Source: CAMFTQ01 sp051881615 (GTDB taxonomy: Bacteria > Bacillota > Clostridia > Oscillospirales > Acutalibacteraceae). From it: a stretch of 64,000 nucleotides of DNA. A program made the position numbers and the translations under genes. The stretch spans positions 1 to 64,000 of the forward strand of contig JBJEQF010000033.1 of NCBI GenBank assembly GCA_051881615.1. Reading direction: 5' to 3'. This document shows positions 35,713-45,109 of the stretch, piece after piece (the first letter of the stretch is position 1; every line of letters starts with the position of its first letter). Under the pieces are notes generated by a model. It was not told the DNA's origin. It did no database searches and saw only the letters and a list, made by a program, of their open reading frames with translations.

Positions 35713-37166
35713 AGCTGCACACCCCACTTTGTCGCCTTGAATTTGTCAGGCTGTGATTGCTGATATTTATAAGCAGCATTTAAAATCTGCGCTTCTTTAA
35801 ATCTGTTGCCGATAAGCTGCATACCGATAGGCATACCGTTTGCGTTAAAGCCGCAGGGGATTGATACGGCAGGAAGTCCTGCGATATTTATCGGAACTGT
35901 GCAGATATCGGTAAGATATGTTTCGATAGGATCTGATACTGCGTGACCCATCTTAAATGCTGTCATAGGCACTGTAGGAGCTAAGATAACGTCACAGCTT
36001 TCAAATGCGTTGTCAAATGCTTTTACGATAGCTCCTCTTAAATTCTGCGCCTTTTTGTAATATGCGTCATAATAGCCTGCCGAAAGCACATACGTACCGA
36101 GGAGTATTCTGCGCTGAACCTCTTTGCCGAAGCCCTCACTTCTTGTTTTGCACATCATCTCGTGAATACTCTCGTAATGCTCTGTCTTGTAGCCGTAACG
36201 AATACCGTCATATCTGCCGAGGTTTGAAGAAGCCTCGGCACAGGCTAAAATATAGTAAACAGGCAGAGCGTATTTTAAAGCAGGAAGATCAAAATAAACA
36301 ATCTCTGCTCCCATACTCTCGTAAACCTTAGCAGCGTCTAAGATTGCGTTTTTAACATCGTCACGCACGCCGTCAAGGTACTCTCTTGCAATACCGATTT
36401 TCATACCCTTAATATCATTGTTAAGCGTATCAAAGGTACTGCCGTTTACGTTACCTCTTGATGTGCTGTCCTTCTCGTCATATAGTGAAATTGCGTCATA
36501 CACCAAAGCGGCGTCCTCTACGCTTGTGGCGATAGGTCCTATCTGGTCAAAGCTGCTTGCGTATGCGATAAGTCCAAAGCGGGATACTGCGCCGTAGGTC
36601 GGCTTTAAGCCTACAATACCGCAGAAGCTTGCCGGCTGACGGATTGAACCGCCTGTGTCTGAGCCTAAGCCGTATGCCGCAATATTTCCGCCGACAGCAG
36701 ACGCAACGCCGCCCGAGCTGCCGCCTGCACAATGCTCAATATTGTGCGGATTTGTTGCACCGCCGAAGCAGGAGGTTTCGCAGGAGCTGCCCATAGCGAA
36801 CTCATCCATATTTGTTTTGCCGAGCAGTACAGCGTTTTGCTTTTTCAGAATGTCCCAAACCGTTGCGTTATAAATCGGCTTGTAGCCTGTGAGGATTTTT
36901 GAACAGCAGGTGGTTTCGATACCCTTTGTAGAGATATTGTCCTTGAGCGTCATAGGAATACCCTCAAGCGGCAAGAGCTTTTTGCCCTGTGCGATTTTTT
37001 CGTCAACCTCTTTTGCCGTCTGCAAAGCCTGTTCGGGCGTAACGGCTACATATGCGTTAAGTTCTTTATTAGCCTTGTCTATCTCTTCAAGATATTTATT
37101 TGTAAGCTCTGTGCAGGAAATCTGCTTTGTAGCAAGCATTTCGCTAAGCCTTGAAATTGTTCCCAT
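35709..37166 (-). CDS. gatA: GatA, Asp/Glu-tRNA amidotransferase subunit A
   Basis: 485 residues. Amidase-signature triad is visible as K75 (MTLKDNI), S150 (GGSSGGV) and S174 (DTGGSIRQP), with the same spacing as in staphylococcal GatA. It hydrolyses glutamine and passes ammonia to GatB. It lies between gatC (29-base gap) and gatB (ATGA overlap). Confidence 0.97.
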   Translation of the reverse strand: MGTISRLSEMLATKQISCTELTNKYLEEIDKANKELNAYVAVTPEQALQTAKEVDEKIAQGKKLLPLEGIPMTLKDNISTKGIETTCCSKILTGYKPIYNATVWDILKKQNAVLLGKTNMDEFAMGSSCETSCFGGATNPHNIEHCAGGSSGGVASAVGGNIAAYGLGSDTGGSIRQPASFCGIVGLKPTYGAVSRFGLIAYASSFDQIGPIATSVEDAALVYDAISLYDEKDSTSRGNVNGSTFDTLNNDIKGMKIGIAREYLDGVRDDVKNAILDAAKVYESMGAEIVYFDLPALKYALPVYYILACAEASSNLGRYDGIRYGYKTEHYESIHEMMCKTRSEGFGKEVQRRILLGTYVLSAGYYDAYYKKAQNLRGAIVKAFDNAFESCDVILAPTVPMTAFKMGHAVSDPIETYLTDICTVPINIAGLPAVSIPCGFNANGMPIGMQLIGNRFKEAQILNAAYKYQQSQPDKFKATKWGVQL

Positions 37167-37195
37167 AATAATGCAGTCCTTTCATAAGGGTAAAA

Positions 37196-37474
37196 TCAGG
37201 ATCTCTTCTTTACCAAAAAATGATCCTGTGCGCTGTCGGGCGCATTTCTCAAAATATCTTCGTTGCTGTATGACGGAACAACCTCGTCCTCTCGAAAAGC
37301 GTTAGACAGATTGTTGATGTTGTCAAATTCTGTGCCGTCCTCTGCGGCATTGTTTATTGTATCTGCAAAGCTTATTATATTCTGCATTTCCTGCGTCAGA
37401 GCGTCAAGCTCCTCCTCGGGAACATACAGCTTTGAAAGCAAAGCGATGTTTTCTATATCTTCTCTTGTTATCAT
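37196..37474 (-). CDS. gatC: GatC, Asp/Glu-tRNA amidotransferase subunit C
   Basis: 92 residues, usual size. TREDIENIALLSKL opening and the extended C-terminal belt with PSYSNEDILRNAP are typical. It stabilises the GatA-GatB interface. AAGGAGC site precedes the ATG; 33 bases separate it from aspS. Confidence 0.95.
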   Translation of the reverse strand: MITREDIENIALLSKLYVPEEELDALTQEMQNIISFADTINNAAEDGTEFDNINNLSNAFREDEVVPSYSNEDILRNAPDSAQDHFLVKKRS

Positions 37475-37507
37475 TGCAATAGCTCCTTTCGATAAGGGAT
37501 TGTATGA

Positions 37508-39256
37508 TTATCTCAGCTTGATGTGAACCTCTCTGAGCTGCTGCTCTGTTACCTCGCCCGGTGAGCCTAAAAGAACGTCCTGTGCATTTGAGTTCATCGG
37601 GAATGCGATAACCTCACGGATGTTTTCTTCCTCAGTAAGCAGCATAATCATTCTGTCAACACCGGGAGCCATACCTGCGTGTGGCGGTGCACCGTACTGG
37701 AACGCATTGTATAGAGCAGAGAATTTTGCTTTTAAGTCGTCCTCGCTGTAGCCTGCAATCTCAAAAGCCTTAATCATAATGTCAAGGTCATGGTTACGAA
37801 CAGCGCCTGATGAAAGCTCAACGCCGTTGCAGACAATGTCGTACTGATATGCAAGAATGTCTGTAGGCTCTTTGTTTAGCAGGCTGTCCATACCGCCCTG
37901 CGGCATAGAGAACGGGTTGTGTGTAAAGATAACCTTGCCCGATTCCTCGTCATATTCATACATCGGGAAGTCAACTATAAAGCACATTTCAAATTTTGAT
38001 TTATCAATAAGGTCAAGACGTGTTGCAACCTCTGTGCGGATTTGTCCTGCAAGCTTCGGTGCCATATCGGCAGTATCTGCAATAAAGTAGATAACGTCGC
38101 CTGCCTTTGAGTTATTCTTCTCAATAAGCTTTTCTCGGTCGCCCTCTTTTAAGAACTTGTCGATAGGCCCGTCAAAGAGCATATCGTCTGTCACCTTAAC
38201 ATAACCTAAGCCCTTCATACCGATAGACAGAGCGAACTCCTCCATCTTTTTAAACCAGCTTTTTGACTGTGAAGCGGCATTCGGTACGTTTATAGTGCGG
38301 ACTGTTTTCTTTCTGAATGGCGCAAAGTCTGTTTCAACGAACATATCGCTCATATCTACAATTACAAGCGGATTTCTCAGGTCAGGCTTGTCTGTGCCGT
38401 ATTTCACCATACTCTCGGCATACGGAATTTTCTTAAACGGTGGCTTTGAAACCTCTTTGTCGCTGAATTTTGTGAACGCTTCGTACAGAACCTCCTCGGC
38501 TACTGCGAAAACGTCCTCCTGTGTTGCAAAGCTCATTTCAAAGTCGAGCTGATAGAACTCGCCCGGTGAACGGTCTGCTCTTGCGTCCTCATCTCGAAAG
38601 CACGGAGCAATCTGGAAATATCTGTCAAAACCCGATACCATCAGAAGCTGTTTGAAAATCTGCGGAGCCTGTGGCAGAGCGTAGAATTTGCCCTTGTGCT
38701 TACGGCTCGGAATAAGATAGTCACGTGCACCCTCGGGTGATGATGTGGAAAGGATAGGGGTCTGAATTTCTAAAAATCCCATCTCGGTCATTTTACTTCT
38801 GAGGAAAGAAATAATCTGTGAGCGAAGCACGATGTTGTTATGAACCTTCTGATTTCTTAAATCGAGGAAGCGGTATTTTAAGCGGACATCCTCTGATGTG
38901 TTTGTCGATGTTGCAACCTCAAACGGAAGATTGTTTTTACATTTGCCCAGTACAGTCAGACTGTCTGTGTGGATTTCTACAGTGCCTGTTGCGATTTTCG
39001 GGTTGATTGTATCCTCGTCACGCTTTAACACCTTACCGCTTACGGTAACGGTACATTCTCTGTTTACGCCGTTTAACAGGCTGTCGTCGTGAACAACAAC
39101 CTGAACAACTCCGTAATGGTCACGCACGTCAACAAACATAACGCCGCCGTGGTCACGAATATTCTCTACCCAGCCGGCAACCTTAACCTCGCTGCCGATA
39201 TGCTCTTCTCTTAATTCTCCGCAGGTAACTGTGCGGTACATATTAGCCTTTATCAT
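37508..39256 (-). CDS. aspS: Aspartyl-tRNA synthetase (bacterial type)
   Basis: 582 residues with OB-fold anticodon domain, class II catalytic core (motif 2 FRDEDARADRSPGEFYQLD) and bacterial GAD insertion, ending in GVDRMIMLL motif 3. As first gene of aspS-gatC-gatA-gatB it may charge both tRNA-Asp and tRNA-Asn, with GatCAB then converting Asp-tRNA-Asn; whether it is discriminating cannot be read here, and an asnS may exist elsewhere. The ATG at 39256 has AAAGGA 8 bases upstream; the ATG five codons later is a less likely alternative. Confidence 0.96.
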   Translation of the reverse strand: MIKANMYRTVTCGELREEHIGSEVKVAGWVENIRDHGGVMFVDVRDHYGVVQVVVHDDSLLNGVNRECTVTVSGKVLKRDEDTINPKIATGTVEIHTDSLTVLGKCKNNLPFEVATSTNTSEDVRLKYRFLDLRNQKVHNNIVLRSQIISFLRSKMTEMGFLEIQTPILSTSSPEGARDYLIPSRKHKGKFYALPQAPQIFKQLLMVSGFDRYFQIAPCFRDEDARADRSPGEFYQLDFEMSFATQEDVFAVAEEVLYEAFTKFSDKEVSKPPFKKIPYAESMVKYGTDKPDLRNPLVIVDMSDMFVETDFAPFRKKTVRTINVPNAASQSKSWFKKMEEFALSIGMKGLGYVKVTDDMLFDGPIDKFLKEGDREKLIEKNNSKAGDVIYFIADTADMAPKLAGQIRTEVATRLDLIDKSKFEMCFIVDFPMYEYDEESGKVIFTHNPFSMPQGGMDSLLNKEPTDILAYQYDIVCNGVELSSGAVRNHDLDIMIKAFEIAGYSEDDLKAKFSALYNAFQYGAPPHAGMAPGVDRMIMLLTEEENIREVIAFPMNSNAQDVLLGSPGEVTEQQLREVHIKLR

Positions 39257-39297
39257 TTAAAATTATCCTTTCAAGGTTATTTTTACAAATATAGAAA

Positions 39298-39326
39298 ATT
39301 ATAACACAAACGGCTGTACTTTTCAA
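39298..39326 (-). promoter_or_regulatory. aspS-gatCAB promoter
   Basis: On the minus strand TTGAAA (39321-39326), 17-base spacer, TATAAT (39298-39303). Leader of about 35 bases. Confidence 0.8.
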
Positions 39327-39544
39327 GATTTAATACTAAACTTCGCATAAAATTCGCATAAAAAGCCGATAAGATTTTCAGAAAATCTGCGTATATATGC
39401 TCAATGTATAGTAATATGAGGTTTTTGCTCAATTATTATCTTAGTTTGTTTTTCAAAAATAATGGTTATGCGGTAGATTTCTTTGTATTTTGTTTCATCT
39501 ATTTTAAAATTTTTGTTTCCTTGATTTATTTCTTCTTAATCACA

Positions 39545-39735
39545 CTTTTCTTTTGTCTGAAAAGAAAAGTTGCAAAAGAAAGCAGATTTAAGGGGACAGG
39601 GGTTTCGATCCCCTTTCCCCTTAAATATCCCCTTTCCCTAAACGACCAAAGGGTCAGTGACCCTTTGGAATCCTTTAGCCGCCTCGCTTCGCTTTGGCTG
39701 TGTTGTGCGTTATTTATTTATGCTTTTCGCTTAGC
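39545..39735 (+). repeat. Intergenic double-hairpin element, copy B
   Basis: An A-rich lead is followed by hairpin 39587-39625 (TTTAAGGGG...CCCCTTAAA with an inner AGGGG/CCCCT) and a perfect 11 bp palindrome 39646-39668 (CCAAAGGGTCA/TGACCCTTTGG), then a 50-base tail. Same design and orientation as 2089-2210. It fills the gap between aspS and glyA, where no gene is seen from 39327 to 39990. Confidence 0.65.
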
Positions 39736-39800
39736 GAAAAGCCACCGATATTATTCATTATTAATTATACATTCTTCATTATTCATTAAATTGTACCATA

Positions 39801-39853
39801 GACCCTTTGTAATCCTTTAGCCGCCTACGCTTTGCTTTGGCTGGGTTGTGTGC
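39801..39853 (+). repeat. Second copy of the element B tail
   Basis: About 53 bases repeating 39659-39710 (GACCCTTTG-AATCCTTTAGCC pattern and CTTTGGCTG) with some substitutions, in the same orientation. It points to a partial tandem duplication or a second truncated element. Confidence 0.7.
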
Positions 39854-39931
39854 TGCCTCCCCTTAGCAAAGGTAGGCTTTGCGTATTCTGCAACAAATAT
39901 AAACACACATCATTTACAATAGAACCTTATC

Positions 39932-39976
39932 TTAAAAACAGCAACAGGTCGGCAGCTTAATCACTGCCAACCTGTT
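39932..39976 (-). terminator. glyA terminator
   Basis: On the minus strand AACAGGT-t-GGCAG pairs with CTGCC-g-ACCTGTT around 8 bases, followed by TGCTGTTTTT. Confidence 0.75.
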
Positions 39977-39990
39977 ATAAGCTATGTTAA

Positions 39991-41238
39991 TTATTCGTAT
40001 AAGGGATATTTAGCGCAAAGCTCTTCAACGCCTACTCTTACCTTGTCAGCGTTGCCCTCGAAGTCGCTTATTACCATTGAGATGAACTCTGCAATTTTGT
40101 CGCAGTCCTCCTCTTTTAAGCCTCTTGTAGTAACTGCAGCCGTACCGATTCTGATACCGCTTGTTACAAACGGACTTCTCGGCTCGTTCGGAACTGTGTT
40201 CTTGTTTACTGTGATGTAAACATCGTCAAGTCTTGCCTCAAGCTCTTTACCTGTAAGCTCTGTATCACGTAAATCCATAAGCATAACGTGGTTGTCTGTT
40301 CCTCCGCTTACGAGCTTATGACCTCTTTTTACAAGTCCGTCTGCAAGTGCCTTGCAGTTTGCTACTACCTGCTTGCCGTATTCCTTGAATTCAGGCTTTA
40401 AGGCTTCGCCTAAGCATACAGCCTTTGCTGCGATAATGTGCATCAGAGGGCCGCCCTGTGTGCCGGGGAAAATAGCCTTGTCTATTGCCTTTGCGTGTTC
40501 CTCACCGCAGAGGATAAGACCGCCGCGAGGGCCTCTTAATGTTTTATGAGTTGTTGTTGTGACAAAATGAGCATACGGAACAGGACTTGGGTGAACGCCT
40601 GCCGCTACCAAGCCTGCTATATGAGCCATATCTACCATAAGATATGCGCCGACCTCATCGGCAATTTCTCTGAAACGCTTGAAGTCGATAATTCTCGGGT
40701 ATGCGCTTGCGCCGCATACTATCATCTTCGGCTTACATTCCTTTGCGATTTCAAGCACCTTATCGTAGTCTATTCTGTGTGTTTCGGGATCAACTCCGTA
40801 CGGAACAAAGTTAAAGTAATTGCCCGACATATTTACAGGTGAGCCGTGCGTCAAGTGACCGCCCTCATTTAGGTTCATACCCATTACTGTGTCGCCGGGC
40901 TTTAGCATTGCAAAGTAAACAGCCATATTTGCCTGTGCGCCTGAGTGTGGCTGAACGTTTGCGTGTTCTGCGCCGAAAAGCTTACAAGCTCTTTCGATAG
41001 CGATTTTTTCTACAATATCTACGCACTGACAGCCACCGTAATATCTTTTGCCCGGATAGCCCTCTGCGTATTTGTTTGTGAGCAAGCTGCCCATAGCCGC
41101 CATAACTGCAGGTGAAACGATGTTTTCGCTTGCGATAAGCTCTAAGTTTCTTCTCTGTCTTTTTTGCTCAAGAAGCATAGCCTCTCCGACTTCTTTGTCA
41201 TACTTCTCTACAAAATCAATGCTGTGTACTAAATCCAT
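39991..41238 (-). CDS. glyA: Serine hydroxymethyltransferase
   Basis: 415 residues. PLP lysine K232 in VTTTTHKTLRGPRGG, plus substrate-contact segments ASENIVS and PHSGAQAN. It converts serine and tetrahydrofolate to glycine and methylene-tetrahydrofolate. The ATG at 41238 is chosen since AAGGAG lies 7 bases before it; the ATG two codons earlier is too close to the site. It is transcribed alone, its promoter overlapping the end of dusB. Confidence 0.97.
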   Translation of the reverse strand: MDLVHSIDFVEKYDKEVGEAMLLEQKRQRRNLELIASENIVSPAVMAAMGSLLTNKYAEGYPGKRYYGGCQCVDIVEKIAIERACKLFGAEHANVQPHSGAQANMAVYFAMLKPGDTVMGMNLNEGGHLTHGSPVNMSGNYFNFVPYGVDPETHRIDYDKVLEIAKECKPKMIVCGASAYPRIIDFKRFREIADEVGAYLMVDMAHIAGLVAAGVHPSPVPYAHFVTTTTHKTLRGPRGGLILCGEEHAKAIDKAIFPGTQGGPLMHIIAAKAVCLGEALKPEFKEYGKQVVANCKALADGLVKRGHKLVSGGTDNHVMLMDLRDTELTGKELEARLDDVYITVNKNTVPNEPRSPFVTSGIRIGTAAVTTRGLKEEDCDKIAEFISMVISDFEGNADKVRVGVEELCAKYPLYE

Positions 41239-41273
41239 AACCATTCTCCTTAAATATTTAATAATCCGTTGAT

Positions 41274-41302
41274 ATTATACATCAAAAACAGACTTTATTC
41301 AA
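41274..41302 (-). promoter_or_regulatory. glyA promoter
   Basis: On the minus strand TTGAAT (41297-41302), 17-base spacer, TATAAT (41274-41279). It overlaps the last codons of dusB. Confidence 0.75.
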
Positions 41303-42269
41303 CATTTGTTTGTGCCTTTAAAATTCTGTAACATAAATCGTCAAGCTCTGACAATGTGCTTAGCTTTCCTGCTTCATTTCTGAATTTTGCCGCACCCTTG
41401 AAGCCCTTGAGGTACCACGCAACGTGCTTTCTTGCTTCTCTCATACCGTATTTTTCTGTTTTGTACTCACAGATTTTTTCGATATGCTTTTTCATCACCG
41501 CTATTTTTTCTTCTGCTGTGGGCGGTTTTATGACTGTGCCGTCTGACAGAAACGCTTCTATCTCTCTGAAAATCCACGGGTTTCCGAGCGCTCCTCTGCC
41601 AATCATCAGCAAATCGCAGCTTGTCCTTTCAAGAACGTCCTTTGCTACTTTTGCCGATGTTATATCGCCATTTGCTATAACAGGAATACTCACCGCTTTT
41701 TTAACCTCTGCGATTATCTCGTAATCAACAGGCGGTGCGTAATACTGCTGACGTGTTCTGCCGTGAACCGTTACAGCCGCCGCGCCGTTTGCCTCGCAGA
41801 TTTTTGCAACCTCTACGGCGTTTACGCTGTTTTCGTCCCAGCCCTTTCTGATTTTTACCGTTACGGGGATACTGACTGCATTGCTTACAGCCTTTACTAT
41901 CTCACCGCAAAGTCGGGGATTTTTCATCAGCGCACTGCCGCTGCCGTTACCGCTGATTTTCGGTGCAGGGCAACCCATATTTATATCTATGACAGACGGC
42001 TTGTACCTTTTTGCAAATTCTGCCGCTGACGCCATTGTTGACGGCTCGTCGCCGAAAATCTGTACCGCACACGGCTTGCCTGTTTCTGTGCTTTCCATAA
42101 GCTCCGCACTTTTTTGGCTGTTAAACGATATTCCCTTTGAGCTTACCATTTCTGTGACTGTGTAGCCTGCGCCGAAGTCTGTGCATAAATCACGAAAAGC
42201 TCTGTCGGCGGCTCCCGCCATAGGCGCTAAGGCTGTAAAGCCGTTTATTGTAACATCCTTTATCTTCAT
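41295..42269 (-). CDS. dusB: tRNA-dihydrouridine synthase
   Basis: 324 residues. FMN TIM barrel with catalytic C100 (INMGCPAPK), APMAGAADRAFR opening and GRGALGNPWIF phosphate-binding segment; C-terminal helical tRNA-binding domain. It reduces uridines in the D loop. ATG 42269 overlaps the upstream stop (TGATG), so translation is coupled. Called dusB on general likeness to the Firmicutes enzymes; the exact position specificity is not certain. Confidence 0.93.
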   Translation of the reverse strand: MKIKDVTINGFTALAPMAGAADRAFRDLCTDFGAGYTVTEMVSSKGISFNSQKSAELMESTETGKPCAVQIFGDEPSTMASAAEFAKRYKPSVIDINMGCPAPKISGNGSGSALMKNPRLCGEIVKAVSNAVSIPVTVKIRKGWDENSVNAVEVAKICEANGAAAVTVHGRTRQQYYAPPVDYEIIAEVKKAVSIPVIANGDITSAKVAKDVLERTSCDLLMIGRGALGNPWIFREIEAFLSDGTVIKPPTAEEKIAVMKKHIEKICEYKTEKYGMREARKHVAWYLKGFKGAAKFRNEAGKLSTLSELDDLCYRILKAQTNVE

Positions 42270-43294
42270 CACTTTGCTTTATTTTCCTGCTTGTCCACTA
42301 AGCGCTCACCGCTTTCGGGATTGCGCATATTCGGGTAAATTTGTGTTAAAAAGTCATCATCTAAGTTATTGTCAAGAAATCTGTCAAACGAGGTTTTCGG
42401 CGCAATATCCTTTTGACGTTCGCCCATTCTGACAACTGCCGCAGAGCTTATGAACATATCAAACGCCATAAACAGCACCAGCACCCACGTTACAAGTCTG
42501 CCGATTTTATTCGGTATTCTTTCAATAAGAGCCGACATAAGCGGATAAATAAATTTAAGCCAAACTATGGCAAGTATGCCCCAGAATAACGAGTACAAAA
42601 GACACGTTCTGCCGCCGATATTGAAGGGGATATCGCTGTAATCCCACGACACCGTGCCCATAAACATCTCCTGAAAATACGAGCATAGCCACTCGAACGC
42701 ACCGCCGATTACAGAACCGCCTATAAAGATAACCAAATCTCGCTGATGCCTTAATATGTATAGGACGATTGTAATTACTACTGCGCCAAAGCCGTAAACA
42801 GGATTAAACGGTCCGTAAACCACACCCTGACGGCACTCAAGATGCCCCTCGGTGACAAGGCAGAAAAGTATCTCGACAATAACTCCTACAAATGAGCCGA
42901 TAAAAAACACCCAGAATAATTTGTAGAAATTAAGTCCTGTAGCAAACGAATTCTTATTAGTCTGTTCAAAAATCTTTTTGGCAGACATTGTTCGTTTCTG
43001 AACCGAACCCTTGAATTTAGAAAATCTTTCCTTCAGCCTTGCAAGATGTGTATCCTTTTTATTTTCGGGTTCAGGTGGCTGTTCCTGCGTTTTATCCTTA
43101 TCAGAATCAAATGCAGAAATCTTTTCGGTAAGCTTTGAGATTACATTTTTAAGCTGCTCTATTTCAAGCTCAAGAAGTCTGACCTTTTCGTCCTGATTTA
43201 TATTCTGCTCGTTCTCCTGCTTTTTTTCTTCGGTTACATTTGTTTTTTCCTCTTTGATAACCTCTTCATTTTTGTTTTTCGGCTTATTACTCAA
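42269..43294 (-). CDS. CmpB-type membrane protein with coiled-coil N terminus
   Basis: 341 residues. Residues 1-105 are highly charged (Lys/Glu) with a leucine-heptad stretch (about 37-62) predicted as coiled coil. Then about five membrane segments, with QGVVYGPFNPVYGFGAV, the hallmark of the family named putative ABC-transporter type IV (PF06541, CmpB). The function of that family is not established. The C-terminal tail is soluble. It overlaps dusB and follows the Thr/Glu-rich surface gene by 15 bases, hence one operon. Confidence 0.8.
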   Translation of the reverse strand: MSNKPKNKNEEVIKEEKTNVTEEKKQENEQNINQDEKVRLLELEIEQLKNVISKLTEKISAFDSDKDKTQEQPPEPENKKDTHLARLKERFSKFKGSVQKRTMSAKKIFEQTNKNSFATGLNFYKLFWVFFIGSFVGVIVEILFCLVTEGHLECRQGVVYGPFNPVYGFGAVVITIVLYILRHQRDLVIFIGGSVIGGAFEWLCSYFQEMFMGTVSWDYSDIPFNIGGRTCLLYSLFWGILAIVWLKFIYPLMSALIERIPNKIGRLVTWVLVLFMAFDMFISSAAVVRMGERQKDIAPKTSFDRFLDNNLDDDFLTQIYPNMRNPESGERLVDKQENKAK

Positions 43295-43309
43295 TTTTGT
43301 TCACCTCTT

Positions 43310-43918
43310 TCAATACTCCACAGGCGGTTTTCTGCGAGTTATCTTATCCCCTCTGCCGTAGCGCTGTTTACCGCCGTTTTTCCTTTCACTGCTCTTTGTG
43401 CTGAACAGCACCGCCAGAATAACAACAACGCCTATGCCTGTGCAAATCCACGACACTATGCCTGCCGTTGCGTTTACTGTGGGGTTTTCTATATGCGAGC
43501 CTACGGCAGTCGGTAGCTGTAGGCTGTCCTTGTCAACTGTCGGGAGCATATCATCGTATGTATCCTCCTGTGTTTCCGATTGAATATATTCCGTTTTCTC
43601 CTGCGTCTGTGTTTCCTGTGTGGAGGTCTGCTCCTCGCCTGATGTTTCTGCTTCTGTCGTTTCAGGCTCTGTTTGCTCCTGCGTCTGCTGTTGCGTCGTT
43701 GTCTGTGCTTCTTCTGTAACAGGCTCAGTTTCCTGCTCGCTATCGGTTTGCGGCTCTGTTTCCTCCTCTGTCGGTGGATCTGTTATGTCTGTATAAGTGC
43801 TGTCCGGCTGTGTATCGTCTAAATCAGGCTCGGCATATGCAGTTATAAAAGAAAACAAAGCGATAAAAACCGTCACAAATACTGCAACACCTGTTTTAAA
43901 AATCCTTGTATCAAACAT
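43310..43918 (-). CDS. Thr/Glu/Gln-rich surface protein with C-terminal membrane anchor
   Basis: 202 residues. A signal peptide (about 1-29, cut near TAYA), a stalk of about 85 residues rich in Thr, Glu and Gln, a short non-repeated part (about 120-150), a membrane helix (about 152-173) and a basic tail. The stalk looks like an extended spacer. No known domain is recognised. Between spoIIP and the CmpB-like gene. Confidence 0.7.
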   Translation of the reverse strand: MFDTRIFKTGVAVFVTVFIALFSFITAYAEPDLDDTQPDSTYTDITDPPTEEETEPQTDSEQETEPVTEEAQTTTQQQTQEQTEPETTEAETSGEEQTSTQETQTQEKTEYIQSETQEDTYDDMLPTVDKDSLQLPTAVGSHIENPTVNATAGIVSWICTGIGVVVILAVLFSTKSSERKNGGKQRYGRGDKITRRKPPVEY

Positions 43919-43970
43919 TCTGATTCCTCATAACATTTTATAATTCGACTTTGCCTTCAATTCTAACATA

Positions 43971-45050
43971 TTATTGCTCACTTTGCAACACCTTTGCCAA
44001 AGCCTTGCCTAACAATTCGCCCGAATATTTTGCCTCGTCAAGCGAGTTTGCATCTGTGCCGACTTCAATAAGCAGAGAGCCTGTGTTTACATTCATATTA
44101 TACACAAAGTTGCCGAAGCTAAGCGGTCTTGTCATACCGGGGAACATTGTTTCTGCCGTTTTCTGCAAGCGAAGAGCAAAGCGCAGATTGTAGTTCCAAT
44201 CGGGAAAATCAAGTGAACCGTCACTGTCGTAGCCTGCCATTATCATAATTTGCGCTGCTTTTTTGCCGTTGTACTCAAAGGTCGGCTTTATCTTGCCGTT
44301 TTCTTCTGTACCGATTGAATCTCGGTGAATATCAAGCACTACCTTTATGTTCGGGTATTTTTTGATGTATTTTTCTATTGTATCATAGCTTCTGTAGTAT
44401 GCTCCGCTGTAGCTTGGACTATCGTGTATTTCTGTAGCGTGTACTGCACCTATGCCTGCATTTTTGAGCTGCTTTACAATCTGCTCGCCTACACTGCAAA
44501 CGTTTTTTTCCTTGTTTTCTGTTCGGGGGTAAAACGCCTCTTCATAATAGCCGTTATCGTCAGTCATATATGATTCGCACGTGTGCGTGTGCATAACAAG
44601 CACCTGAACCTGTCTTGATGAGTCAATCTCAAAGCCGAGCGGCTCGTCAAGGAGCTTGCCTATATCAAGTGCGTAGCCTGTTTTGTTTTTGACATAGAAG
44701 TTTTCAAACTGTGTGCCGCCTGCGCCATACTGCGTTTCGATTATTTTGTGCTTTTTTAGGGTGCTTTTATCTGCTTGTTCTGTTTTAGTTTCTGCGTTTG
44801 TTGTCTGCTCGGGCGGTGCTGTCGCATTTGTTTGTGACGGATTTTTTGTACTGCCTGATGTATTGTCAGATTTTTTCTCTGCATAAAAGTCTGCGTCTGA
44901 CATTGTAAGCGATGCTGCGGCTAAAATTGCTTTTTGCTCTGCACCCTCTATCTGTGGCAAACGCACAAATGTGCTTATAACCGCAAGGCAGACAAGGCAC
45001 AAGGAGCTGATGCAAACCAAAATATTTTTTCTGCTTCTGTTTAATTTCAA
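43971..45050 (-). CDS. spoIIP: SpoIIP, stage II sporulation protein P
   Basis: 359 residues from TTG 45050 (GGCGGTGA site; TTG 45065 is an alternative). One N-terminal membrane anchor, Thr/Gln-rich linker, then the amidase/endopeptidase domain with HTHTCESY and DIHRDS motifs, the zinc-ligand regions. With SpoIID and SpoIIM it remodels septal peptidoglycan to drive engulfment. It lies 59 bases after gpr, the same order as in Bacillus, so both are likely made in sporulating cells. Confidence 0.93.
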   Translation of the reverse strand: MKLNRSRKNILVCISSLCLVCLAVISTFVRLPQIEGAEQKAILAAASLTMSDADFYAEKKSDNTSGSTKNPSQTNATAPPEQTTNAETKTEQADKSTLKKHKIIETQYGAGGTQFENFYVKNKTGYALDIGKLLDEPLGFEIDSSRQVQVLVMHTHTCESYMTDDNGYYEEAFYPRTENKEKNVCSVGEQIVKQLKNAGIGAVHATEIHDSPSYSGAYYRSYDTIEKYIKKYPNIKVVLDIHRDSIGTEENGKIKPTFEYNGKKAAQIMIMAGYDSDGSLDFPDWNYNLRFALRLQKTAETMFPGMTRPLSFGNFVYNMNVNTGSLLIEVGTDANSLDEAKYSGELLGKALAKVLQSEQ

Positions 45051-45109
45051 AAAATCACCGCCCAAATTTTCACCTTATAAATCGTATGCAAGGACGCTCC
45101 TTTTAATAC

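Noticed and set aside
39404..39820. 138-residue reading frame between aspS and glyA
   Set aside because: It runs through the hairpin element and AT-rich sequence, has no ribosome site, and its content is Phe/Ile/Leu from T-rich DNA.
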